Shown here piece after piece: positions 37,285 through 49,169 of a stretch of 64,000 nucleotides of DNA (position 1 is the first letter of the stretch; each line of letters begins with the position of its first letter). The notes below the pieces were generated by a model that saw nothing but the letters and a program-made list of their open reading frames with translations, ran no database searches and had not been told where the DNA came from. This DNA is from Acanthochromis polyacanthus (Eukaryota; Chordata; Actinopteri; Pomacentridae), in NCBI RefSeq assembly GCF_021347895.1, contig NC_067123.1, positions 36,505,571-36,569,570 of the forward strand, read 5' to 3'. The translations under genes and the position numbers were made by a program.

Positions 37285-38490
37285 GTCATGCGGTGCTGCC
37301 AACTCCTCAGTAAGGAAAGTAGCTATTGGCTGTCCTAAATGTCGCTGAATGACGTCATCATCTAATTTGCATAATTGGCCATTTGCATGTAATTGCAGTG
37401 GACGCTGAAGGAGAGAGGAATAACATTGTGGGAGAGACAAAAAATGAGTAAAAAACACAAATATGTTTAGAACTAGAGGCTGTGAGTCAAACGCAGTGAT
37501 TTACTTTAGTGTGACAATGAGGAAACATTTTCCTTTACATCCCAGGACAGGATCTGCAGCAGCTTTACATGATTTAGGGGCCGTTTACACGAGGACGCTT
37601 GCAGGTAAAAACGTCAAAATATTTCAACAAAACACCCTACCGTTTATACGAGGACGGCGTTTTGGGGGCTTAAAAACGCAAAAATTTGAAACCGGCCTCC
37701 AGAGTGGAAAAGTAGAAAACGCTCCGCCGTTACATTTCCGTCTAAACAGCAAAACGCAAAACTTTGCCGAGATCTGACCACGTCGCGTACGTGATTACGT
37801 CACATACGTGCGCCGGTGCTTTGGTTTGCCGGCCGGTACAAGGACGTAAACAAAGATGTGAGATTATTTCCATCCTTCGTACCTTCAAGCAACTCTGGCA
37901 GCTCTATGTACACTACAGGAGTCGTACCAACAAACGTACAGAATCTGTACAGATTCCATTCATGAACATTTACCGCGGCGGAGATCCGAAAAGGGAGACA
38001 GTACACATGCGCGTAGACATGGCGGAGTTTTATCACAGCGCCACCTAGCTGCCTGGCATGCATATCCAATCGAATTCCACACACTATAGAGTCACCGTAT
38101 ATACGCAGATTTCCTTCAAAACCGCTCGTCTAAACGTGAAATGACAAGACGCCACTTTTGCGTTTTCTGTTAGGATGGTCCTCGTGTAAACGGCCCCTTA
38201 TTTGCCGTCTGCTCGCAGTTGTGTGGGTCTCCTCTAATCTGACTGCAGCTGGGAATGCTGGGAGGTTACTGTGACCGTTTGTGATGCTTTGGGACGAGGA
38301 GGGATTCACAAAAGGACCTGCTGCTCGTTGAGGACAGTAACTGCAGAACGATACGAGCTTTCACGTCAGAGTCTCCAGAACAGCATAAAAAGTCTCTAGA
38401 TTTGTCGCTTTTGACAAAAATAGTCGCCAAGAGGATTTGGAAAGTCGCTAGATTTAGTGAGAAAGTCGCCAAGTTGGCAACACTGAGTGC
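37285..38490. mobile_element. MITE-like element split by a Harbinger-like insertion
   Basis: Left end about GCGGTGCTGCCAACTCCTCA; right end AAGTCGCCAAGTTGGCAACA then CTG, whose reverse complement starts CAGTGTTGCCAACTT. The ends therefore share GTGYTGCCAACT inverted. Short AGTCGCTAGATTT-type repeats fill the right half. The element at 37577-38197 sits inside it. It lies in the large last intron of tmem79. Boundaries are approximate. Confidence 0.55.
37577..38197. mobile_element. Harbinger/PIF-like MITE with TTA duplication
   Basis: It starts GGGGCCGTTTACACGAGGAC and ends GTCCTCGTGTAAACGGCCCC, a perfect 20-bp terminal inverted repeat, flanked on both sides by TTA (37574-37576 and 38198-38200). 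A three-base TWA target duplication with G-rich termini is characteristic of the PIF/Harbinger superfamily. The 621-bp interior has no transposase. The perfect ends suggest recent movement. Confidence 0.85.
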
Positions 38491-38749
38491 GCCCTGTCCA
38501 TCTTCTTCGCTGCAAACAGACTTTAGGTTCATTATCGCCACCTACTGGGCTGGAGTGTTCATCAGTGGGTGCCAGAAATAAGGGAACTGAGAAAGGTGCA
38601 ATTAAATGCGTTTTTTAAAAACACGTCACTTTTTTATGTAATTAATTAAACAAAATTAAAACGTTAAAGTCCCAGCCCTAACTATAACCGAGTCTTTTGG
38701 AGGAAAATGCAGCTCTACACCTGATCATCACAATCAGAATCAGCTTCAG

Positions 38750-38930
38750 TATCTACACAACATACAAGGCTCACCTGAATATCAATTCCTGGGCTCCGGA
38801 TATTTGGCCCCAATTAACGACAAATATCTGAATATTCGTATCGATTTGTGATGTCCGACATCGTCTGACGGGGGGTTATAACCCGAATATTCGGATCTCA
38901 ACATAAATATTCGGATACGAATAAGGACGA
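38750..38930. repeat. AATATTCG-rich repeat in tmem79 intron
   Basis: Several copies of the ATATTCG/CGAATAT motif occur in both orientations (AATATTCGTATCGATTTG, CCGAATATTCGGATC, AATATTCGGATACGAATAAG). It looks like one end of a DNA transposon with internal palindromes; the partner end was not found. Confidence 0.4.
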
Positions 38931-39254
38931 GAATAACAAAAATAAAACTACAGAAAGAAGAACAGGGAGAAGAAAAATAGCAGTAATAACATAAAATATA
39001 ACCCAATATATATAGATATTTACAAGCTAGAAAGGAATATATAAACACAGTAAAGAAATCACGTTTGGACAGCTAGAGCCAACTCCTTTATGAAAACACA
39101 GATAAGCAGGTTCAGAAACTCTGGGCTGACTGAACCCGTCTCTCAGGCTGAATGTGGTTATTAGAGGTAGTAAAACCTGAGTTTGTTGAACTTGCTTTGA
39201 GCCCCGGTGGCCTCATTTCCCTCCATTAAATCCTAAAACTGTAAACACACCTAC

Positions 39255-39477
39255 CTGCCAAACACAAACACGATGGTGAGCAGCGGCACCAGTTTGACGA
39301 GGTCCTGGTCGATGTACGTCGCCATCACAGCCAGTTGCAGGAAGAAGAAGAGGAAGAGCGTGAGCGACTCGTTGACGTAGTGCCAGTGCACCGCCACGTC
39401 TCTGTTCACCAGTTTGTTCTCATAGAGCGGCTTCAGGACGCTGAATCGCAGCCGGGCGACTCCCTGAACCACCACAC
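39255..39477 (-). CDS. tmem79: tmem79 coding exon 3
   Basis: On the minus strand the acceptor GTGGTCTGCAG precedes GT-GTG-GTT; the donor is TTTGGCAG/GTAGGT. It encodes (G)VVQGVARLRFSVLKPLYENK, LVNRDVAVHWHYVNESLTLF, LFFFLQLAVMATYI, DQDLVKLVPLLTIVFVFG. It provides the end of TM2, TM3 and most of TM4. Two bases are carried into the next exon. Confidence 0.88.
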
Positions 39478-39573
39478 CTGCAGACCACAGGAGACGTTAC
39501 TGCCCAAATGTGTTTCAAGCTGCAGACATTCAGTTTATTCGTTTGACTTTAACGCTCTGACGCCTCGCCTTAC

Positions 39574-39768
39574 CGAGCAGGATGGGGATGATGGCGAAGA
39601 AGGAGCAGCGCAGCGTGTACACCACCCTGATGGGGGCGCTCTGAAGCAGCGGTGAATCGAAGGGAAGGAGGGCGTAACCTCCCCACACCAGGAGAGGGAA
39701 GAGCAGCGCTGCAGCTAACGTCGCTAACACCAGCCTCAGTTTCTCACTGCACAGATGTTCACACAGAT
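39574..39768 (-). CDS. tmem79: tmem79 coding exon 2
   Basis: The minus-strand acceptor TTCTCCCTCAG precedes AT-CTG-TGT; the donor is CTGCTCG/GTAAGG. It encodes (Y)LCEHLCSEKLRLVLATLAAA, LLFPLLVWGGYALLPFDSPL, LQSAPIRVVYTLRCSFFAII, PILL(G). It contains TM1 (about residues 230-252) and the start of TM2. It joins the acidic N-terminal exon in frame. Confidence 0.88.
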
Positions 39769-39796
39769 CTGAGGGAGAAAAATACATCAGATGCAT

Positions 39797-40060
39797 TTAA
39801 CCGTCCTGTTGTCCTCATTTACAGGCACCAAAAAATATTGTTTTCATGTCTGAAAAAAATCCAAAAATTCTGCAAAAAAAATTTCCCCAAATTCCTGAAA
39901 ATTTCCAAAACCTTCAGGAAAAAAATTTCAATAATTCCTTCAACGTTTTCCTTAAAATTTTTTATTTAAAAAAAAAATCCCCATAATTTGGCAAGTAAAT
40001 TCTTGCAAATATTTCTTTAAAATCAGTAAAAATCTTCCAAACAATCCCAGAGGAACAGCT
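39797..40060 (+). mobile_element. TTAA MITE (piggyBac-like), truncated copy 2
   Basis: It begins TTAACCGTCCTGTTGTCCTC and follows the order of the copy at 59175 (GGCACCAAAAAATATTGTTT, AAATTCCTGAAAATTTCC, CAAATATTTCTTTAAAATCAG) but loses similarity near 40060 and has no right end. It lies in a tmem79 intron, only 28 bp upstream of exon 2, so it abuts the branch-point region. Confidence 0.7.
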
Positions 40061-40672
40061 TTTTCACTTCTTAAAATGCTTGTTTTTATTTTTTGAACAC
40101 TTTGTTCAAGCTGTTTGTTGTTTGTCGTACTGTGTTGTTTTCTAAAAGTACCAACAAAGTTTCATTGTTAAAAATGCAACGACAATAAACATCCTTGACC
40201 CTTAAAGACTGTTCTTACATCCACCATTTCCTTTTTGCACGTTCACTACAGGCATCTCTACTTGTCTCTATTTTACAGTTTATCTTTAAATGTTTGATTT
40301 TTTCTACACTTTTAATTTGAATGCTTTAGGCTGCTTTTCCGGATTTTTAAACATTTAATGATTTATGTAAAACACTTCCTTCCCTATGCTTTCATCATCA
40401 CAAAAGTCTCATTATTATAAAAATACCTCTACCTCAACGATCACAATGAACTCTTATTTATATGTATGTTGTGGTATTTAGAATTCAAATTAATTGTAAG
40501 ATACTTACACAAATAAAACACACTTTTTAAGGATTTAAATAACATGTTTTTGCAGAATAAGACAGAAACAACAGATGAATGCAAAAATGTCGAGTGCATT
40601 GTTTGATCGATGAATTGTTATCAATCTTAATAAACGTGGGTCCAGGTGCAGCAGTTTGTGTCGGATACTTAC

Positions 40673-41324
40673 AGAACTTGTCGTCCTGCTCCGTCCACTC
40701 GGGGTAATACTGCACAGCTGATTCAGGCTCCATCTGAGGCTCCATCTCCTCCTCCTTCTCTATGACGTGTCTGCTCTCCGCCGGAGCCTCGTTACGGGAC
40801 GGACACACAATCGTGACGTGTGGAGTGATGCCCAGAGAGGCTTTTTCTGAGACCCACTTTGACTCATCTTCCTCCTCTTCTTCTTCCTCCTCTTCATCAT
40901 CTGCAAGCGATCCATCTCCTTTATCGCCCCGCTGCACCTCGATCTCGTCGTCCCTCCACCTCTCGCCCTCTGGCATGCTCTCCCTCCATTTGGTTTTGTT
41001 TTTTTTGTCGCTCTCCGGCTGACTCTGCTCCTCCGACAGATCCTGGCTGCCTCCGCTGATCCCCGTGTCTCTCTCTTCGGGCTCTGAAGCTGCTTTATCG
41101 GACCAGACGCCGTCGTCCTGGTCCAGCAGAGGCGTGTTGTTTTTGTCCTCTGGCCACGGCAGAGTGCTCGGCTCCAGATGAGCAGAGGTGGCCACTTCCT
41201 CCTCTTCTTCCTTTAACTCCTCGCCTCGCTCCTCTGCAATCTTACCGACTTGTGGCTCAGCAGTGGGACCAGGAGGTGCCACCTCTTCCACTTTATCTGT
41301 AATCAAACCACCTGGCCCGGACAT
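40673..41324 (-). CDS. tmem79: tmem79 first coding exon (acidic N-terminal domain)
   Basis: The start ATG at 41324 opens MSGPGGLITDKVEEVAPPGP; the exon ends DDKF plus one base at a TTCT/GTAAGT donor. The 217 codons encode a hydrophilic acidic, cytosolic region with a glutamate run (about residue 150) and end PEWTEQDDKF. With exons 39768-39574, 39477-39255 and 36442-36250 the protein is 420 residues (human TMEM79/mattrin about 394) with five predicted membrane segments in its second half. TMEM79 belongs to the MAPEG-like family; in mammals it acts in the lamellar granule/trans-Golgi system of keratinocytes and its loss gives the matted skin-barrier phenotype. The membrane part and gene order with mef2d support the identity; the N-terminal half is poorly conserved in the family. 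Confidence 0.85.
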
Positions 41325-42282
41325 TCTTGAGCCTTTTCAGTTAAATGCTTCTTTTGTTTCAGCTGATACTCGTTTCACTGCCAAGATGTGACTGTTAGCA
41401 GACGCGAGAAGTCATTTTAGGTTACATCTGTGGATTTCCCTGGAAGGAAGAGGGAAATAAATGTTAGAGGCACGTTTAAAAACAACACCCTGCTTCACAC
41501 TCACAAAAATCAAAGTTCACTGTTTATCATGGGTGTGTTTGCGACTTGTTCTGCCCCCGCACAGGCCGACACCGTGCACACAGCATGTCTGAGAAAATAC
41601 AGCAGACTACATGAAAGATTAAGAATAAGATTTCCAAATAATACCAGTGCGAACACCTCAATTTATCCAGAGAGAGAGAACTGTAAACTTTTTGAGTAGC
41701 CTATATCAGCAATATTTGTTACTGAAAAGAGGTGATATATATATATTCATAATATGACATATTTACCTCCTGTCACCACTGTGAAAAAACACTTTGGACT
41801 GAACTAATGACTAGTTTCATAACCTGTTACTCCAACCGCTCAACACAAAATCAGAATACTGTGAAAACAGCTTCATCACAGCTCCCTAGAAACATCTACA
41901 AATGTTTTCAAATGACATAAATAGTTTGAAAAACAGTTCTTAATCTCAAGACATTCAGGTTAAAGTTGCATAGGACAATAAACCCTGAATTAAAGCTATT
42001 AAATGCTTCACAAACAATAAAAATCTGGGTGTTAGCCGCTGCAAACACAGTCTTATCTGTTGTTTATGGCATTTAAAAGCCTACTGGTTTTCAGGAGGCT
42101 GTTGTAACGTACTTAAAGTTTTATTTGAATCCCGTGTAAACTCTGGTTAGCTCCCTGAGGCCTGCTTCTTGGCCGCGAGAAATGCAGTTTTAACTTTAAG
42201 CTAAAACTTGTTTAGCTAATCTGTTTTCGGTTCAGTTTTCTAATATTTCAACAGAAGAATTAAACATCCATAGTTCACGTAC

Positions 42283-42560
42283 CTGTTTTTAATTCGCTCA
42301 CATCATCGAAACAACCCGAAATTCGGAGTAAAAGCAGCTGCTGGACTGCTTTTTATTTTCCACAGGTTGAAGTGAGAAGTTGTCTGTCAGGTGAAACCAG
42401 GTGTTCAACTCGCTCTCTAACCGCAGAGAGCAAACACACGCGATGTATCACTCCGCCGCCGTTTCTTCGGACCGAAAACGTCAGCGCACACGTCGCCCTC
42501 CTGACGTCATTCCGGCGTTGTAGTCCTTTCACCCGGCGCCATTTTGAAGCGCCGTTTTGG
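42283..42560 (-). promoter_or_regulatory. tmem79: tmem79 promoter and 5' untranslated exon
   Basis: On the minus strand a consensus donor AAAACAG/GTACGTGAAC ends a likely 5' UTR exon at 42283. Upstream is CpG-rich DNA with a palindromic CRE, TGACGTCA, at 42502-42509 and a YY1-type GCCATTTT at 42538-42545 inside an inverted GGCGCC...GGCGC. Such CpG, CRE and YY1 sites are usual for TATA-less vertebrate promoters. The exact start site is unknown. An acceptor for the coding exon is plausible near 41440 (CTTCCTTCCAG on the minus strand). Confidence 0.55.
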
Positions 42561-43077
42561 TGCGTTAAACAAGAAAAAAAGACAGATTTTGGTGCTGCTT
42601 TTCGATGTTTAAATGAAATAAATACGAAAACCAAGCAGCAGGGAATATTTTTTCACATGGGAGAAATTATATTACAATATTTAACGTTTCTAAATGTGTT
42701 AAATTTGATACATCACTGCATAGGTGTAATTATTTTTGTGGAGAAGCACAAGGTGCCCATGAATTTATGTTTATACAGAAGAATATAAACACTCTATCCA
42801 CTCTTTTTAACATAAGGAATCAAGTATTCATTGTTCCAACACACAACATCTCTACAGCAGAATGGATGTCATAAAACAACAGAGTAAACACCATATTGGA
42901 TGGTAATTAATACTGTCATAATAATAACATAATGTAATTTTAATGAAGCTGCATTTTAGGGTGGCCTTTCATATTCACTGGTCAAAGCAGTGCCTGTGTA
43001 CTGGTCACACTCCCTGATCATTATAAAGTCAAAACTGACTAGACTACGAATAATTCAGAGGTTGCATAAAAAGTGCA
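42561..43077. other. intergenic, nothing recognised
   Basis: AT-rich sequence immediately upstream of tmem79 and before the element at 43087. The frame at 42372-42788 on the plus strand overlaps the tmem79 promoter and shows no domain. Confidence 0.5.
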
Positions 43078-43086
43078 TAAAAATAC

Positions 43087-43661
43087 TAGCCTAGCCATGC
43101 TACACCCATGTTTCTGACGGCACAAGGGTCTAGGGAAGTTCGACAGGGAGGGAGGCAGGCTAAAAGGTTGTCTATCTAATCCTTCTGCAGCAATTGGGTA
43201 GGTATACAACCAATCAACGCAACGAATAGGCTGACGTAGTTCCGAGAGCACCGGCGGATTGTGGCTAAGTCCCATTAGCTTCCCAACCAGCGGAGCCAAC
43301 TGGTATATTAAGGATTTGCCATATCCCGTCGGCATAAGTCCAAATACGTCTTTCTTCTCAATGAAACACTTCAGTGCCGTCCTTTGTTTATCTTTCAAGT
43401 TGAATTTTAGCTTCAAATCTTTAAGGGCTGTGGCCAAAACCGAGACGAAAGCTAACTGTTTATTGTGCGCTGGTTGTTTCTGTCAGAATCGTCACGCCTC
43501 TGTCGTCACTTCGTTACGCCCGCCTTCTGACTCTACGCTTCATGGTGATTCGTCCGGCCAGTTTTAGGAGAATCCAGCCTCGAGCCTTATGGAGGGTAAC
43601 TAGACCCTCCCTGGCAGAGAATTAAATTCGTTGCCGTGGGTTGTCTAGCGCGGCTAGGCTA
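43087..43661 (-). mobile_element. 575-bp DNA transposon carrying a RecQ-like helicase fragment
   Basis: Terminal inverted repeats TAGCCTAGCCATGCTACA and its counterpart (reverse complement TAGCCTAGCCGCGCTAGAC) are flanked by a perfect 9-bp duplication TAAAAATAC at 43078-43086 and 43662-43670. The minus strand from 43437 encodes MATALKDLKLKFNLKDKQRT, then a segment with VFGLMPTGYGKSLIYQL, which contains a helicase Walker A (GYGKS) as in RecQ-type proteins. The frame then drifts into non-helicase sequence. A 9-bp duplication suggests a Mutator-like element, but no transposase is visible. The helicase piece is a fragment, not a working enzyme. Confidence 0.8.
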
Positions 43662-44904
43662 TAAAAATACGTGAGAAACAGATGACTTTTATTTTGAAAA
43701 AATATTCTAATGTTATGCATTGAGCATTTTTTAGGGATCCCTGAACCTTTGAGCATGTTCCAACCAGAAGAGCTACCCCTATAGAACAATTTTCAGTGAC
43801 TTTTTGGGCAAGAAAAAGTGCCTATTTGGGCTTTTTTAAAGGCCTAAATAAATCTGCCAGCAAAATCTGTTATTTTGGGGGTTACTTCCTGTCACTACTG
43901 TTTGGTCAAAAGCCTGCAGACACAACAATACCTCCGTTTTCACTCTCATAATGTAAATCACAAGCTAATTTGATAGCTTAATCTCTTGTGTCAGCCACAC
44001 ACAAAAGATTTCTACAAACTGATGCAGAAAATGCACAAATTGATCCTTTAAAATTACAGCAATGCAGAAAATGACGTGTTTGATGCTTAAAGTTTCACGC
44101 CTGTGAAACCTACGCCCATGCATCACATTAACTAATCCTTCCCCGTTAGACTAATATGTTAGTCAGTTCTAGTTAACTCGCTGTCAAGAAAGCTAACAAC
44201 GTGAAGAAGAAAAGCCCTTGAAGCTTGTGTTGAAAATCAAATGTCAAATCTAAACGCACATCAACTGTCCTTAACTGTGTAACAGGGTTTCTGTAGGGTC
44301 TTAAAAGCTCTAAAAGTCAATTATCAGAACTTTAGGTCCTGTTATACAATTTTAAAGTGTTTCATTTATAAAGTTTGAGACCTTCAGTCCAACAAAATCT
44401 AAATAATAGAAGATCAGTGAGGCTCGAATCTTTGTTAAACAGACTGTGGCTCAGTTGGATCAAGATCAGCTGATTGACTCGGCCAGTCGAGGATATTTCA
44501 TCCCTTCACCCTGAAAAGCTCTTTGAATGATGGCGTGTTGCCCAGTCACCTTTAAGGCATTTAGTCAAACCTGAGCACACGTCCTGAATCCCTCTGCGTT
44601 TGGTCTGCTGCTTCATCACCTTTAAATGCCATCAGTCACAACAGAGTCACCACTATGCTTAAACGATGCGATGATTCGGTCACAGACTCAACCTTTGTGT
44701 CTCCACACATTCCGACTAGTTCATTTTTGGATGTGAAACTTGGCCTGAGCATCATGTGGTGAATCCTGAGCTTTTCTTGAACACTGACGAGGAAACATAA
44801 AGCCATAAAGAGGTTTTTCTTCACCATACAAACAACTTTCTGCTGATCCATGTGACTCCTGCTCCTCAGTTTACCAACTTCTGCAGCAGTTTCTAGTTTT
44901 ATCG

Positions 44905-45100
44905 CATCAGAATCAGCTTTATTGGCCATGTTTGTACACTCAACCAAGGAATTTGAATCTTAGCTCTCTGCATACAGTAATCAGGAAAAACAAAATTAAG
45001 TACTAAAAATAAAGTAAAAGTTAAAGATTTAAAAAATAAACAAAAAAATTGAAGTAAGAGTAAAATAAAGACCAATAAACAGCTCTATTTATGCACAAGC
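44905..45100 (-). mobile_element. LINE 3' tail remnant, antisense
   Basis: ATCAGAATCAGCTTTATTGG then CCATGTTTGTACACTCAACC AAGGAATTTGA is the reverse complement of a common fish non-LTR 3' end, followed by a degenerate A-rich run. No coding remains. Confidence 0.6.
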
Positions 45101-48100
45101 CTTTCAAGAAAAAAACTAACTGTTAGCATTTTTTATGTCATTCTGAACTTTCTCCATATTATCCATATGAACCGCAAACTTACTGGCGGGTTTGAAATGT
45201 TATATTTGAAAAAGAATTCACCAAAACTGCACCAAAAAAGAATAATTGTCCATTTTTTTCTTCAGCTTTCTGACAGTGCTTCATGTGTTTATCTTTGATG
45301 TGCTGTTCCATCAGAAAACAACCAAATTTAAGCTTAAAACCGTGCAAAAAATCTACTTATTCTACACGACTCATTTGTAATTTTACCAAAAACAAAACAT
45401 TTGTACATTGGATGAAAGAGCAAAACAGATTATACACTTTCTGTCTCAACTGTAAAGCCTCTACTGAAATGAGAAAAAAGCTAGGGCTAGAGAAAAAAGC
45501 AGCATTAAGTCAAATAAAGTTCTTTGAATAATGAAGTCAGCCTACTCACAAATTCTATTTTATTTATGGAGCACCAACAGAAAAGCGACGCATACGAGAA
45601 CAAAAAACAACGCAGAGGTCAGAGAGGCCGATAAACCACAGAGAAAAACTACAGGAGAGAGAAGAAGCAAAGTTTGTGCTGCAAAAAGTTTTCATTTAAA
45701 TGTGTAGAGAGGAAAACCTGCACTTTAATGTTGCATCTACTACTTTAGTTTGACCTGAATGAGGTCACGTTTTACAAAGAAAGTAGTCGTGTTATTTTAA
45801 TCCCTTAAGTTGTTAACTTTGATTTGTTTTATAGTGATTCATCTGTCTGGACAAGCATAACCTTCGCTATGGTAGTGAATTAGTGAAGTCACAGAACAGG
45901 AATGATGAGGGTGGAGCCGCTAACAGCTAACTGGAATAAACTGATGACTATCTGTAGCTCATTCCATCATATTTTTAGAACAATTCCTGCTCAGTCTGCC
46001 TGGAATAACTATAGCATGAAATATCGATATTGATTAGAGGTTTCTGAAATTTTAGATTGACGGCATGCAGAATTATCAGGCAGGTTGTGTTACTGAGGAT
46101 TCATTTTAGAAGTTGTATTATGTTAGTAAGAAATGCTGAATATTTTACCTTTAAGCATCGCTTCTAGTAAGAATTAGGGCGATGCACTCAGCGGGACATG
46201 CTCTGTCTGAGAGCTTTTTGTTTTCTTTATAGCTCAAGAATCATTTTGAAACTCTGGATCAGGCTTCAAATACCTTTGATTTTGTGGTAAAAGCTTTCAA
46301 AAATGCGCAGTCAGTTATGAAAGTTCAACAAAAATAACTTTTTTTCCATATTTGTGATCAAGAATTTCAGATTAAAAAGTATTCTTTGTTGGTATGTTTC
46401 AGAAAATATTACTAGCTTTTCTTTTTTGTTATTGTGAACTTCAAAGATGTTTTTCACATATTTAAATTCACCCATAATCACAAACTGATCTACTCGTCCA
46501 ACATGGCAGATTTTGAATCAATGGCATGAGAAATGACTGAAAACTTCAGGTTTATATCTTTAGTAGCTGCAGAGATATTGATGTTTCAACTTGAACTTAT
46601 ATTTCAATATGCAAAAGATTTGTTGAAAGCATACAAACACAGAAAGATGGGTAAAAAAGGGATTACTGTGGAATGTATGTCATAAATCAATCTAAAATTT
46701 CACAGATAGGAAAATAAAGATGGTCAAACAGAATTCCCCCGATGATGTGAGATGGAATAATTCTTCTGCATTTGCTTAAATCCACAAGTTTAGTGTGGAG
46801 GTAAATAACGGAAAAAAGCACTGAACATGTAAAGAAGGCAGAACAAAACTTCACACCACACTGTGGGAAATAAAACGGCAAGATTAACATTTTATTTCAA
46901 TTCGACCAAAATCTCACAAATTATTGGCTTGTTGTTCAAAACACACAAAAAAGCAAAAATGTCCACTTAAAATGATTCGACTTCACAAAGCCAGGTCAAA
47001 TTTCACTGTTTTTTTTTTTAAAACTTTAAGCCACCTTCTCTGTGACTCACAGAAGCACAACTTGGCATTTAGAAACTTCAATGTTTGACCCGACCAGAAA
47101 GCTGTTTAACATCAGGTGTGACGAGTCGTGTCGCTTTATACAAGGTACTCAAAACAAGGAAATTAATGTTCCTGAAATCAATCCAATCGCTTGATTTTGA
47201 TCTCATTACAGTCCCAAAACATAAAAACAGAAAAGGCTTCACAGCTACACGCTTACATTTAGAGAAAATAAATGAATAATGACTGCGACTCGTTAACGTC
47301 AGAAACTCAAAAAGGAGGAAATCTTCCTGTGAGCAGCAGGAAGGTGTTTGATACGGAGCTTTTCATCCTCTTGAGGAATGCATTTAACCAGCCAACAACT
47401 CGTCGGTCTCAGTAATGGATGGTACATTCAAAGCTTTGGCAATTAAGGCAAAAAAAACAAATATGGAGCCATGATCACCCGTGAAATGGCAATAGAGGGA
47501 ATCATGGCGTAATTTAGACAGTATTTATCTCCAAAGCCCCTGAAACTCTCCTCACGGATTCTCAATAGAGTCGAAACATCAACTTCCTGGTTCTTTTCTG
47601 CCAAAGACACTCTCGGGAAAGAGATTTTTAATCTCAAAGGTTTTCCTGGTTAAATAAACGTTAAGAAAATAAGAAAAAAAATAAAATACAACCGTGATTA
47701 AAATCCCATCAACATTAGGAATGACACAAACGGTTAAAAACTGAGTCGATCAAACTATTTTGTCGTTTCGTTCACAGACTGCTGTGGCTTAAACTTGCTA
47801 TAAAAGATATTTTGGGTCAAAACACTGAATTACTGTCACATTTTAAAATAGATAAGGTGAACTCGTTAGCAAACCGTGCATATTTACTAATCCCACACTT
47901 CGTTTAAAGTTGTGTTTGTGGCAATCTACATATTTTAAATCCAATAGTGACTCTCTAACCTCTGATTTAGGTCTCTGCTAAAGGAAATGCAGTGCGACTA
48001 GAAAGTGTGTGAACCCTTTAGAAGTATATTTCTTGTCTCCTTTGTTACCTGGGTTCTTTTTTTATCTACTTTTGCATCAAAAAAAGTTATGCTTTTGGGT

Positions 48101-49169
48101 CATTTATGTCGACATAAAATTAATTCTAAAGGGTCAAACTTTCAAGCAACACTGCATAAAGGCTTTTTTTTTGCAGAAACTGAACCAAAACAGCACTGTT
48201 TTTTAACCAAAAAGCTACAACGAGCTGAAACTCACACTGAGGTTGAGTGGAGCTGCAGATTCAGATGGTGACTCTCTGTAGGAACATTTCTACAAGCAAA
48301 CCCATCACACACAGTTGTAAAAATATCAATTGCAGCAACTTTAAAGACAGTGAAATAAAAAAAAAAAAACTTTTACTAGTTCTAAACCAGTGTCCTATAT
48401 TTGCCATGTAGCTCTTGATATATGCCAAATACAGGTTACAAAAACTAACTTTTAGCATCGTAATATCAAACTCTCTTACCTCTCTTCCTGTACAACACTA
48501 CAATACTTCTGATGACTTAAGGGCAAACACAGAAATGGATCCAGTCATATGAGAATAGGGGAAACTCAGTAAATAAAATGAGTCGTTCACTTGTTGAATA
48601 GCAGATCAGTATCAGTGTAGGAGGTGGGATTCAGCCCCACGTCACTCTAAACCCTGGGAATACATTTCATTTTTCAGATGAGAACAGAAAGACAGATGAA
48701 AAAAAACAACAACAAAACAATTAACGAGAGACTGCATTGACAAACTGAAGCTTTTTATAGTTTTTTTCTCTTGTTTTTCAACATTTTTTTGAACTTTTTT
48801 TTCTCCCCTCCAAGTCGATGCCCGGCCAAAATTTTTTACTATCACAACTAAACTGACAAACACTACATCTGAAAGCTGAATGAAAACTGGAACGATCCGT
48901 CTAGAATAATTACCTCCACATGCCAGTTCTAGTTAAAGATTATTAGCACTTCTGCTAACTCAGATGATAGAAATAAAAGTATTTAAAAAAATCAAGCACA
49001 GTAAAAACAAGATGAAGTTAGTTGGAAAAACAGAAGAGCTGCTTAATATCTAGACTAGCCAACTGACAAAATGTTAAAAACAGGTTTTTTTTTTCATTGA
49101 CAAGAATGTATTTCTATGTTTTAAACAGCAATTACTACAGCAACTTTTTGGTCAGACCGGGATCGTTCA
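45101..49169. other. intergenic DNA and probable 3' UTR of the AT-hook gene
   Basis: Four kb without coding evidence. The right part is probably 3' untranslated sequence of the AT-hook gene, because the first canonical minus-strand AATAAA I find past its stop is at 46896-46891. That would make the UTR about 2.3 kb. The remainder is AT-rich and unique-looking. Minus-strand frames at 47443-47637 and 48642-48863 lack domains. Confidence 0.4.
46891..46896 (-). terminator. candidate poly(A) signal AATAAA for the AT-hook gene
   Basis: The minus strand reads GAATTGAAATAAAATGTTAA. Nearer ATTAAA-type variants exist (about 47622), so this is only one candidate. Confidence 0.3.

Noticed and set aside
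40762..41391. Plus-strand frames opposite tmem79 exon 1
   Set aside because: They are antisense shadows of the acidic, glutamate-rich coding exon (poly-Glu gives poly-Ser/Leu).
43039..43437. A functional RecQ helicase gene
   Set aside because: Only the Walker A region is present, inside a 575-bp element with terminal inverted repeats and target duplication.
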